This document shows, piece after piece, positions 33,364-40,832 of a stretch of 64,000 nucleotides of DNA (position 1 is its first letter; each line of letters begins with the position of its first letter). This stretch comes from Nitrospira sp. GTDB taxonomy: Bacteria > Nitrospirota > Nitrospiria > Nitrospirales > Nitrospiraceae. Under the pieces are notes generated by a model, which was given only the letters and a program-made list of their open reading frames with translations, had not been told where the DNA came from and ran no database searches. Where the stretch lies: positions 496,001 to 560,000 of the forward strand of contig JARFXR010000001.1 of NCBI GenBank assembly GCA_029194535.1, read 5' to 3'. The translations under genes were made by a program, and so were the position numbers.

Positions 33364-34926
33364 ATGTTCGGCATGAAGTCGTCGCATAACTCCTCTCATA
33401 TCCCTCGCTGGTTCCTGCTGCTTACCGCCTTCATCACCGGCGCCGTCGTCATGGCGCTGGAAATACTCGGCAGCCGTTTGCTGGCGCCGGTGTTCGGCAA
33501 TTCGCTCTTTGTCTGGGGAGCGCTGATCGGAGTCATACTCGCCGCCATGAGCAGTGGCTATGCTTTCGGCGGCTGGATGTCCGACCGATACCGCGGCGCG
33601 AGAGTACTGGCCTGCCTGCTGTTGTTTTCCGGCGCATGGACTTTTCTGATTGCCTGGCTGAGTCAGCCGGTGTTGTTCAAAGTGGCGGCAGCGATCGAGG
33701 ATCCTCGCTGGGGACCCTGTGCTGCGGCCGGGCTCCTGCTTGCGCCTCCTGCATTCGGACTGAGCGGGGTGCTGCCGGCGATGTTGCGACTGGCAGTGTC
33801 CGATCTCACCTATCTTGGTCGTCACACGGGCCGGATGATCGCATTGTCGACCGTAGGAAGTTTGGCGGGAACCTGGGGTACCGCATTTTTTTTCCTGTCC
33901 TGGATCGGGAGTCATGCGCTTGTCGGGTGGTTGGGCGCCATTCAAGTCGGGCTCGGGTTCTGGTGGTTGCTCACGGGCACGGCGACGGGATCGCTCACCG
34001 TCGGGACGTTGGCGTTGGCCATGGTCGGACTTGGAGTCGGCGCGATCAATCCTGTCGAGATGCTCAAGGCTCCGGTCTACCAGGAGGACAGCCCCTACCA
34101 ACAGGTTCGTATTCGGGATGACGATTTGTTTCGCTACCTGATACTGGATCGAACGTTTCACGCCGTCATGTGGAAGGCCGAACCGATCACGCTATTTCTT
34201 CCCTATAGCCAGTTGATGGTGGCCTCCTTGGCCTGGGTGCCCGAGCCGAAGCGAAGCTTGATTTTCGGCCATGGCGGCGGGTCCATCGCCAAGTGGCTGG
34301 CTCATCGATGGCCCGGATTGGAACTGGACGTGGTGGAGTTCGACCCCGTCGTGGTGCGGATGGCCGAGGAGTTTTTCGCGTATCAGGCGCCGCCTCAGCA
34401 CCATGTCTATGCCCGCGATGCTCGGGTGTTTCTGAACGGCACGAAGGAGGTTTACGATCTGATCTGGGTGGATGCGTTCGCCCGCCATATGATTCCCTTC
34501 CACTTGACCACCAAGGAATTTTTCGCGGCGCTACGCGCGCATCTGAAACCCAACGGGGTACTGGCAGTGAATCTGGCCTCCTCAGGAGAGGGAGGGGATG
34601 TTCTCAGAGCCAGCGCGGTGGTACAGACCATGAGAGAGTCATTTCCAACGATCCAGACCTATGCGGTCAAAGGTCCATGGCCGTCACTGAAGAAGGCTGA
34701 GAATCTCATTTTTTTCGCCGGTCTGCCTATCGAGAGTCAGACCGCGGAGAATTTGGCGGCCAAAGTCGCAGCCATGGTTGAGCACCAACGCCTCCCTACG
34801 GAATCAGTCGCTCTCCTGAGCACCCGTCGCTCCGAGCCCTGGGGGCCGGGAGTAATCCTCACGGACGATTATGCGCCGTATGACCTCCTGATCGGTTCGA
34901 ACGTCCAAGAGAGTCGCGTTGAGTGA
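33364..34926 (+). CDS. Membrane protein fused to a spermidine-synthase-like methyltransferase fold
   Basis: 520 residues. Residues about 12-225 hold six to seven membrane segments, starting 'FLLLTAFITGAVVMALEILGSRLLAPVFGNSLFVWGALIGVIL', typical of the N-terminal part of fused-MFS/spermidine-synthase proteins. Residues about 235-510 form a Rossmann methyltransferase-like domain: 'DSPYQQVRI', 'SLIFGHGGGSIAKWLAHRWPGLELDVVEFDPVVVRMAEEFF', 'DARVFL', 'YDLIWVDAF'. The GGGxG loop is altered to GHGGGS and the catalytic Asp region reads 'VDAFARHMIPFHL', so true aminopropyl transfer is uncertain. Substrate unknown. An ATG at 33373 is an alternative start. Confidence 0.85.
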   Translation: MFGMKSSHNSSHIPRWFLLLTAFITGAVVMALEILGSRLLAPVFGNSLFVWGALIGVILAAMSSGYAFGGWMSDRYRGARVLACLLLFSGAWTFLIAWLSQPVLFKVAAAIEDPRWGPCAAAGLLLAPPAFGLSGVLPAMLRLAVSDLTYLGRHTGRMIALSTVGSLAGTWGTAFFFLSWIGSHALVGWLGAIQVGLGFWWLLTGTATGSLTVGTLALAMVGLGVGAINPVEMLKAPVYQEDSPYQQVRIRDDDLFRYLILDRTFHAVMWKAEPITLFLPYSQLMVASLAWVPEPKRSLIFGHGGGSIAKWLAHRWPGLELDVVEFDPVVVRMAEEFFAYQAPPQHHVYARDARVFLNGTKEVYDLIWVDAFARHMIPFHLTTKEFFAALRAHLKPNGVLAVNLASSGEGGDVLRASAVVQTMRESFPTIQTYAVKGPWPSLKKAENLIFFAGLPIESQTAENLAAKVAAMVEHQRLPTESVALLSTRRSEPWGPGVILTDDYAPYDLLIGSNVQESRVE

Positions 34927-35198
34927 ACAACCAATTAAAACCTTGAATCTAGGGCGGTTGCCCTGTTGATACACCACTCGGTCTCCCTGGTCGTGGTCTC
35001 GTCAGACTACTTGATTAACGTTCTTGCTTCCCTTTTCCCCCCTATGATATAAGGAGCCCTCCTTGAGAGCGATATGACGATAAGATTCAATCAAAGTACG
35101 CAGTTGAGTGGTCGTCGGACCGGTCAAGGCTACCTGATCCGAGCGGTAGTTATTTACCAACCTAATCACATCTCTTCTTATTTTTAAGGAGGTAGGTC

Positions 35199-35678
35199 AT
35201 GGGCAAGACGATGTTCGGGGTCTTCTTCGGCCTCGTGATGGTTATTGCTGGGGCGTCGGCGGCGTTGGCGCACCAGGCGGGCGGAGTCGAAGTCGGTGAC
35301 TGGGAAACCGGTTCCGTGGTCGGTCAGCCGTTCAAAGAATTGGACGTGGACGCAGAACTCTATTCAGTCGCAATCGGAAACATGAAGACCTGGTATCCCC
35401 CGACGACCGTGATCGACTTCAAAGTGCGGCCGGGACGTCCGGTCCTGCTCAAGGTCACGAACAACGATACCACGGAGCACGGGTTCCAATTGACCGATAC
35501 GACGACGCAGGCTGCGCCGACCGCGGTGAATGCCAAGCTCGTCCTGAAGCCTGGGGAGACGAAATACATTGGCATCCCCACCAGCGATCTGTTTTATGCC
35601 ACGATGGGGAATACCCTCGGCTATCGGTGCCACCTTCATCCGGCTCACGTCGGTGGCAAGCTCGTCATGATCAAGTAG
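35199..35678 (+). CDS. Exported cupredoxin-domain protein
   Basis: 159 residues; AAGGAGG lies upstream. Signal peptide about 1-24 ('GLVMVIAGASAALA'). The domain resembles plastocyanin/nitrosocyanin-like cupredoxins: His94 in 'TTEHGFQL', and 'YRCHLHPAHVGGKLVMIK' with Cys144, His147/His150 as candidate type 1 or related Cu ligands. Expected in the periplasm as an electron carrier or copper-binding subunit. The preceding 272 bp contain no gene. A 17-bp-stem hairpin follows. Confidence 0.85.
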   Translation: MGKTMFGVFFGLVMVIAGASAALAHQAGGVEVGDWETGSVVGQPFKELDVDAELYSVAIGNMKTWYPPTTVIDFKVRPGRPVLLKVTNNDTTEHGFQLTDTTTQAAPTAVNAKLVLKPGETKYIGIPTSDLFYATMGNTLGYRCHLHPAHVGGKLVMIK

Positions 35679-35703
35679 TCCACGTCATACCGTCGGTAAA
35701 ATG

Positions 35704-35741
35704 ACAACGTCCCCGCCGCTGGAAAGCGGCGGGGACGTTGT
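35704..35741. terminator. Long perfect hairpin between convergent genes
   Basis: A 17-bp perfect stem (35704-35720 with 35725-35741, loop GGAA) of GC-rich sequence lies 25 bp past the cupredoxin stop and 25 bp before the convergent stop at 35766. Poly-T is weak on both sides (GTTT on plus), so it is probably a bidirectional terminator or transcript-stabilising hairpin. Confidence 0.75.
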
Positions 35742-35765
35742 GTTTCAACGCTGCTCTTCCGCGGT

Positions 35766-36098
35766 TCAAGCCTCTTCTTCAGCCTTACATTCCGCGCCGG
35801 GTTCAATGGGGATGTTCTGTACGCCTTTGAGTTCTCCCGCCACGATCAGGAGCAGGAAATGATCCAAGTGGGGCTCCATGCTGCGCCGTTCCGTCACAAT
35901 CGTATGGACGTCCACGATCATTTCATCTCCGTCCCACTGAGTCTCGTTAATGACCCAATAGTGAGTTGTCGCCTCGGGGAATTGACGGGCGACGAATTTC
36001 TCGATGATCACTCCGACATCACCGGTGCTCGCCTGGGAATGGGATGGCAGAGCGAGAAGTCCGAGCAGCGCGATCAGCACAAGCAATTGACGTCCCAT
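35766..36098 (-). CDS. Small exported protein of unknown function
   Basis: 110 residues; ATGGAGGTAAATC precedes the ATG. Signal peptide about 1-24 ('LLVLIALLGLLALPSHSQA'). The mature part, 'VGVIIEKFVARQFPEATTHYWVINETQWDGDEMIVDVHTIVTER', is mixed alpha/beta, ending in an acidic tail with one Cys. No family recognised. Confidence 0.7.
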   Translation of the reverse strand: MGRQLLVLIALLGLLALPSHSQASTGDVGVIIEKFVARQFPEATTHYWVINETQWDGDEMIVDVHTIVTERRSMEPHLDHFLLLIVAGELKGVQNIPIEPGAECKAEEEA

Positions 36099-36234
36099 GA
36101 TTTACCTCCATGGGATAGGGCGGGAATGAAGCCTCCTCCTCAGGAGGGGCACGTGAACCTCTCTCCTCAGGATTTTACTGCGTGGCACGAGGGAAGTCCA
36201 CGAATTGTGGTGGGTTGTCGTTTAGGAGAGGCAT

Positions 36235-36268
36235 TGAAAGGCCCCGCGACTCGGTAAGCCACGGGGCC
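36235..36268 (-). terminator. Terminator of the ferredoxin gene
   Basis: On the minus strand GGCCCCG (36262-36268) pairs with CGGGGCC (36240-36246), followed by TTTC, 31 bp past the ferredoxin stop. Confidence 0.7.
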
Positions 36269-36298
36269 CAGGATTCAGTGATCGGTAGCAAAAGATGA

Positions 36299-36646
36299 CT
36301 AGTTGCGCACTCCGCTCCAGACCTTCGCCGGGTCGATCGTCTTGTCCGGATTCAGCGTCTTCGCCTTTTCGAGCAACACATCCGTTCCTTCCGGATAGGC
36401 TGGATCGGAGATACAGCAATTGTCGACTGGGCAGACCGCGGCGCATTGGGGTTCATCGAAATGTCCGACACATTCGGTGCACCGGTCGTGGGTGATCACG
36501 TAAATATTGTCGCCGACTCCCTGGCCGTCTCCTACATGGTTTCCCTTCGTTTCCGCATCGCTACGGGTTTCGAAGATTGCCTCGTTCGGACACTCAGGTA
36601 GGCAAGCTCCACAGGAAATACATTCATCAGTAATCAACAGTGCCAT
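36299..36646 (-). CDS. 2[4Fe-4S] Alvin-type ferredoxin
   Basis: 115 residues from ATG 36646 (AAGGAGG upstream; the longer frame to 36742 lacks an SD). Cluster 1: Cys9, 12, 15 and 19 ('CISCGACLPECP'). Cluster 2: 'CTECVGHFDEPQCAAVCPVD', a Cx2Cx8Cx3C spacing that marks the Allochromatium-type subgroup with an extended loop. The C-terminal extension of about 40 residues is longer than in clostridial ferredoxins. Low-potential carriers of this type can serve 2-oxoacid:ferredoxin oxidoreductases of the reductive TCA cycle, which would fit a Nitrospira-like autotroph (inference). Monocistronic, with its own terminator. Confidence 0.93.
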   Translation of the reverse strand: MALLITDECISCGACLPECPNEAIFETRSDAETKGNHVGDGQGVGDNIYVITHDRCTECVGHFDEPQCAAVCPVDNCCISDPAYPEGTDVLLEKAKTLNPDKTIDPAKVWSGVRN

Positions 36647-36871
36647 GACCCTCGCCTCCTTCTCGCCTCGGTGAAACAGCAAACAAACACAATTGACAAG
36701 CCCGCCACACCACGACATAGTGGCACGACAGCTGTGGCGCATTCTATTCTGTCGCTCTTTTCCAAGTCAACAGAACGGAGTCGGTTAGAAGGCCTAGATA
36801 CGGTAATATGATGGGCCTTTGGGCCCAGTTACCTCGAAAAGGACAAAAGGACAACGGCACTCAGCGTTACC

Positions 36872-37366
36872 ATGCCCGCACCTCAGCCGATCGACCGAGC
36901 ACAATGGAAAACGCGGATCATCACGCTCGCGCTGTTGGCGATTCTGCTCATGAGTCTCTCGACCTTTCTGATGCAGCGTGAGGACACGAAGACGATCATC
37001 GTGACCTTTCCAACCGGAACAGAGTTGGAGGCCGAGGTGGCGGATACACCCGAAAAGCTGCTCTTCGGCTTGGCCTTCCAAGAGGCATTGCCCCCGAATG
37101 GAGGAATGATCTATATCTTTGAGCAAGCGGGAGCGCATCGGGTGACCACAAAGGAGTACCGATTCTCCGTCGATTTGATCTGGATCGATGAACGGCATCA
37201 GGTCGTCCAACTGCTGGAAAAGGTCGAACCCTGTCGGAAGGATCCCTGCCCTTGGTACGGCCCTCCGCCTGTGGCGGTCCGCTATTTGATCCAAGCAGAA
37301 GCCGGTTTCATCAAGGAGAAGGGTGTCGCGGTTGGGGATGAGTTGAAGTACACACTCCGCATGTAA
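36872..37366 (+). CDS. DUF192 protein, membrane-anchored or exported
   Basis: 164 residues. The N-terminal hydrophobic segment 'IITLALLAILLMSLSTFLM' follows a basic stretch. The DUF192 domain spans about 40-160: 'VEVADTPEKLLFGLAFQEALPPNGGMIYIFEQAG', 'YRFSVDLIWIDERHQVVQLLEKVEPC', 'YLIQAEAGFIKEKGVAVGDEL'. The family is a small beta-rich fold found in many bacteria and haloarchaea, with unknown function. The gene heads a short co-directional run to the aminotransferase at 39007. Confidence 0.85.
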   Translation: MPAPQPIDRAQWKTRIITLALLAILLMSLSTFLMQREDTKTIIVTFPTGTELEAEVADTPEKLLFGLAFQEALPPNGGMIYIFEQAGAHRVTTKEYRFSVDLIWIDERHQVVQLLEKVEPCRKDPCPWYGPPPVAVRYLIQAEAGFIKEKGVAVGDELKYTLRM

Positions 37367-37444
37367 TGTTAGGAAATGTGCGGGCGGCGTTGCTCTGACC
37401 GATCGGGGCGACTGCTTCACAGCCGGGGAGATGAGGCCGTGACC

Positions 37445-37762
37445 ATGGAAGGATTTCAGCCGGTCGGCTCCGTCGAGGATATTCCGCCGGGGCGATCCAA
37501 GGTCGTGAACATCAACAATCGTGCAATCGCCCTGTTCAATGTCGAAGGGCAGTACTTCGCCATCTATAACATTTGTCCGCACGAAGGTGGGCCGTTGAAC
37601 GAAGGGCGCGTGAAAGGATTTGTCGTATCCTGTCCTTGGCATGACCTGGCCTTCGACATTCGAAACGGGCAGGGAACCGACGGGGGCGGCTATTGCGTCG
37701 GCAGCTACGAAGTCCGGGTGCTGGAGGGAGAGATTTTCGTCGGCCCCCGTCGCAAGACGTGA
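37445..37762 (+). CDS. Small Rieske [2Fe-2S] ferredoxin
   Basis: 105 residues from ATG 37445 (a GTG at 37439 is possible). Both Rieske ligand motifs are intact: Cys44-x-His46 ('NICPHEGGPL') and Cys63-x2-His66 ('SCPWHDLAFD'). The domain matches soluble Rieske ferredoxins of the NirD/BphF type ('EGQYFAIYNICPHEGGPLNEG'). No TM segment, so a cytoplasmic electron carrier. The redox partner is not next to it. Gaps of 78 bp upstream and 52 bp downstream suggest co-transcription with neighbours. Confidence 0.9.
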   Translation: MEGFQPVGSVEDIPPGRSKVVNINNRAIALFNVEGQYFAIYNICPHEGGPLNEGRVKGFVVSCPWHDLAFDIRNGQGTDGGGYCVGSYEVRVLEGEIFVGPRRKT

Positions 37763-37814
37763 CTCTGACCGAAGAACCGTCTCCGTTCACGGATGTGAGA
37801 GGGCAGTATCGCGC

Positions 37815-38165
37815 ATGACGACGAGTCAAGATGAGGGGAGCGGCCAAGCGAACGCGGGTGTCAAGGCGATTCTGGCCGTCGTCGGCCGGCCGATCACCAT
37901 TCATTTATGGGAAGATCGAACGCGTGGAGAGCAGTGGGTACCCACTTACGACGCCGCGGCGCTCGCGTTGCTCGGGGATGACTATCTCCGCATCGCCGGA
38001 AACAACGCAGTGGACAACGGGACAAGAACGTTCGAGTTTCAACCGATCAAGCCCGGCAACGTGCAAATCGTCTTCGAAAAGCGCATGGGATGGAAATTCA
38101 CCGCGGAAGACCGGCGGGTGTTTTCCGTCATGATAGCCGGTGCCGAGCCACGGCGGGATTTCTGA
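37815..38165 (+). CDS. Chagasin-like (I42-type) domain protein
   Basis: 116 residues from ATG 37815. 'GRPITIHLWEDRTRGEQWVPTYDAAALALLGDDYLRIAGNN' followed by 'GTRTFEFQPIKPGNVQIVFEKRMGWKFTAEDRRVFSVMI' has the order of a chagasin-type cysteine-peptidase inhibitor fold: a 'G.r.f.f.a..pG...i.f....W' core. The canonical NPTTGY loop is not preserved, so inhibitor activity is uncertain. No signal peptide. It ends 2 bp before the next start, so likely co-translated with it. Confidence 0.6.
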   Translation: MTTSQDEGSGQANAGVKAILAVVGRPITIHLWEDRTRGEQWVPTYDAAALALLGDDYLRIAGNNAVDNGTRTFEFQPIKPGNVQIVFEKRMGWKFTAEDRRVFSVMIAGAEPRRDF

Positions 38166-38167
38166 CC

Positions 38168-39007
38168 GTGCCGGAGGTGGCCTTTCTGAACGGACGATTC
38201 CTCCCCCTTGCCGACGCCGTGGTACCGATCGAGGATCGAGGATTTCAGTTCGGCGACGGAGTGTATGAAGTCATCCGCACCTATCGCGGCCGGCCGTTCG
38301 AAGCGGAGGCGCATCTCTCGCGCCTTGATCGGAGCGCCCAGGCGATTCAGCTGCAACAGCCGTATCCCCATGCCAGATGGTCGCAACTCATTCTGGAGGG
38401 AATCGAGCGGGCCGCCTATCGGGACAGCAAGATTTATCTGCAGATTACTCGAGGCGCGGCTCCGCGCGATCACGGCTACACCGCCGACCTCGTTCCCACC
38501 GTCGTGATGACGGTCCGTGAGTTGCAGCCGCTCGCCGAGTCTGTGAAGAGTCGCGGCGTGGCCGCGATGACGATGGACGATCTGCGTTGGGGGCGCTGTG
38601 ATATCAAGAGCCTCAATCTCCTGGCCAACGTGCTCGCGCGCCAGCAGGCCAAGCAGGCAGGGATGTTCGAAACGATTCTGCTCAAAGACGGCCTTGTGAC
38701 GGAAGGGGCCGTCAGCAATGTTGTTCTCGTTCGCGACGGATCGCTGGTCACGGCGCCGGAAGGACCGCGAATCCTTTCGGGGGTGACCAGAGAAGTGGTG
38801 CTGCGACTCGCTCGCGCCCGTGGCATTTCCGTCCATGAACGCTATCCCGCTCAGGCGGACCTGTTCGCTGCGGAGGAGGTCTTCCTGACCGGTACCACGG
38901 TCGAGGTTCTGGGAGTCGTCGAAATTGACGGCCAGGCGATCGGCTCCGGCCGGCCGGGCCCTGTGACCGGTCGAATCGCCGGGTGGTTTTCAGAGCAAAC
39001 CGCCTGA
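38168..39007 (+). CDS. Class IV aminotransferase, D-amino-acid aminotransferase-like
   Basis: 279 residues from GTG 38168. It has the fold-type IV PLP signatures 'AFLNGRFLPLADAVVPIEDRGFQFGDGVYEVIRTYRGRPFEAEAHLSRL', the catalytic Lys in 'RCDIKSLNLLANVLARQQAKQAGMFETILL', and 'VTEGAVSNVVLVRDGSLVTAP'. This form of the Lys loop (DIKSLNLL) is typical of D-alanine aminotransferases rather than branched-chain ones (where RNxxL varies), so D-alanine/D-glutamate formation is the better guess. Lyase relatives (PabC) are an alternative. A hairpin follows at 39055. Confidence 0.88.
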   Translation: MPEVAFLNGRFLPLADAVVPIEDRGFQFGDGVYEVIRTYRGRPFEAEAHLSRLDRSAQAIQLQQPYPHARWSQLILEGIERAAYRDSKIYLQITRGAAPRDHGYTADLVPTVVMTVRELQPLAESVKSRGVAAMTMDDLRWGRCDIKSLNLLANVLARQQAKQAGMFETILLKDGLVTEGAVSNVVLVRDGSLVTAPEGPRILSGVTREVVLRLARARGISVHERYPAQADLFAAEEVFLTGTTVEVLGVVEIDGQAIGSGRPGPVTGRIAGWFSEQTA

Positions 39008-39054
39008 CCGTCCCCTTGCTTTGGCCAGGGTGACATGGTAAGGTGCTGCCGCGT

Positions 39055-39079
39055 AAAGTGGGCTCAGGCCCACTTTTTT
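39055..39079 (+). terminator. Intrinsic terminator or leader hairpin before rimP
   Basis: AAAGTGGGC (39055-39063) pairs with GCCCACTTT (39068-39076), loop TCAG, followed by T-run. It closes the upstream aminotransferase unit and sits directly before the rimP-nusA-infB operon. Confidence 0.85.
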
Positions 39080-39128
39080 GTTTGATCTGGTAGATAAACC
39101 AGCGAGAGAAACGGGGCTGAAGGAGTTG

Positions 39129-39605
39129 GTGAAAGAGTCCCGACCCGTCGTCGAACGCATCACAGAAGCGATCTCTCCCATCCTCTGGACGTTAGGGCTT
39201 GAACTCGTGGATGTCCTCTGTGTGGGGCAGGGGTCGCGGTCGGTGATCAGGGTGTTCATCGATAAGCCTGGGGGCGTGACCCTGAGCGATTGCGAGCGGG
39301 CTCACGTCGTGCTCGGGCCGGCGCTGGACGTCGCGGATCCGTTTCCCCACGCCTATACGCTCGAAGTGTCCTCTCCGGGCCTGGACAGACCATTCAAACG
39401 GATCCAGGACTATCGGCGGGCTATCGGGAAGGGGATCAGTCTCAAGCTCAAGGAACCTTGTGCCGGACAGTGGCGCATCGTCGGACGACTGACCGATGTG
39501 ACCGAGCAGGTGGTGACGATCGCGGTTGCCGATCCACCTCCCGAGAGAATTCTGAACCTTGACCTCGAATCGATTGTGGAGGCCAAACTGGTAGTCACGT
39601 GGTAA
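39129..39605 (+). CDS. rimP: Ribosome maturation factor RimP
   Basis: 158 residues from GTG 39129. The start is uncertain: a TTG at 39078 lies in the terminator T-run and AAGGAG at 39120-39125 sits close to the GTG. The protein matches RimP: 'VVERITEAISPILWTLGLELVDVLCV', 'VIRVFIDKPGGVTLSDCERAHVVLGPALDVADPF', 'YTLEVSSPGLDRPFKRIQDYRRAIGKGI'. It acts in 30S subunit maturation. First gene of the conserved rimP-nusA-infB operon. Confidence 0.92.
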   Translation: MKESRPVVERITEAISPILWTLGLELVDVLCVGQGSRSVIRVFIDKPGGVTLSDCERAHVVLGPALDVADPFPHAYTLEVSSPGLDRPFKRIQDYRRAIGKGISLKLKEPCAGQWRIVGRLTDVTEQVVTIAVADPPPERILNLDLESIVEAKLVVTW

Positions 39606-39636
39606 GCGTTGGCGGATACAGCGGGGAGAGCGAGCG

Positions 39637-40788
39637 ATGAATCGAGAACTCATTTCGGTGATCGACGAGATCGGGCGTCAAAAGGGCATCGACAAAACGA
39701 AAGTGATCGGCGCCATCGAAGCGGCACTGCAGACTGCAGCAAAAAAGCGATTCGGGCAGGCCGAGAATATTCAAGTCGAGATCGATGCCAAAACCGGCGA
39801 GATCTCAGTCGTCTCCAAGAAGATCATCGTCGATGCAGTGACGAATCCCAAGGCCGAGATTTCGCTCAAGGAAGCGAGGCAGTACGACAGCGAAGCGGAG
39901 GTGGGGGACGAGATCGGTTCGTTGATCGAAATGGACGAACTGGGACGCATTGCTGCCCAGACTGCGAAGCAGGTCATATTCCAGAAGGTCCGCGAGGCGG
40001 AATGGGAAGCAGTCCAAAAGGAGTACTCGACCAGACAGGGCGATCTGGTCAACGGCATCATCCTCGGAATGGAGCGCCGCAACTATCTGGTCGATCTCGG
40101 CAAGACCGAGGCGGTGCTCCCGATCCAAGAGCAAATCCCCCGAGAAACTTATCGTCGGGGTGATCGGGTCAAAGCTATGTTGCTGGAAGTTCGGCGGACC
40201 CCGAAAGACGTTCAGGTCATCCTCACCCGCAGCCACCCGCAGTTCGTCTCGAAGCTGTTCGAATTGGAAGTACCCGAGGTCATGGAAAAGATCGTGGAGA
40301 TCAAGGCGGTGGTGCGCGAGCCGGGCGATCGGACCAAGATCGCCGTGACGTCACGGGAGAAGGCGGTTGATCCGGTCGGCGCGTGCGTCGGCATCAAGGG
40401 CTCGCGGGTCCAGGCCGTGGTCAGAGAACTGCGGGGCGAGAAAATCGACATCATCACCTGGACGATGGATCCGCGGGTGTTCATCGCCGAAGCGCTGAAT
40501 CCGGCCACCATCGAAAAGGTCGGTGTGGATGAGGAGAAGAAATCCGCCCTGGTCGTCGTGGCCGATTCCCAGTTGTCCCTGGCGATCGGTAAGAACGGAC
40601 AGAACGTCCGTCTGGCCGCCCGGCTGACCGGCTGGAAAATCGACATCATCAGCGCCACGGAGTATGAGAAGGAAAAGGCGGAGCGGGATCGAGAAATCAA
40701 GGCGGCGCTGGCGGAGGAGGCTGAAGCGCAGCGGCAACAGGAAGAGGCTCGACAACAGGAGAAAGCCCAGGCCGAGGCCGGAGAATAA
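39637..40788 (+). CDS. nusA: Transcription termination/antitermination protein NusA
   Basis: 383 residues. N-terminal RNA-polymerase-binding domain ('MNRELISVIDEIGRQKGIDKTKVIGAIEAALQTAAKK'), an S1 domain about 130-200 ('GDLVNGIILGMERRNYLVDLGKTEAVLP'), then two KH domains ('DPVGACVGIKGSRVQAVVREL', 'LSLAIGKNGQNVRLAARLTGWKIDI'). It lacks the C-terminal acidic repeats of the E. coli protein, ending instead in a Glu/Gln/Ala coiled segment. NusA binds RNA polymerase during pausing and antitermination. GGGGAGAG before the ATG. Confidence 0.97.
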   Translation: MNRELISVIDEIGRQKGIDKTKVIGAIEAALQTAAKKRFGQAENIQVEIDAKTGEISVVSKKIIVDAVTNPKAEISLKEARQYDSEAEVGDEIGSLIEMDELGRIAAQTAKQVIFQKVREAEWEAVQKEYSTRQGDLVNGIILGMERRNYLVDLGKTEAVLPIQEQIPRETYRRGDRVKAMLLEVRRTPKDVQVILTRSHPQFVSKLFELEVPEVMEKIVEIKAVVREPGDRTKIAVTSREKAVDPVGACVGIKGSRVQAVVRELRGEKIDIITWTMDPRVFIAEALNPATIEKVGVDEEKKSALVVVADSQLSLAIGKNGQNVRLAARLTGWKIDIISATEYEKEKAERDREIKAALAEEAEAQRQQEEARQQEKAQAEAGE

Positions 40789-40832
40789 GGCTGTAGTACC
40801 GAGACCGGGAATGAGCTGGGCGTAAGATCGAT

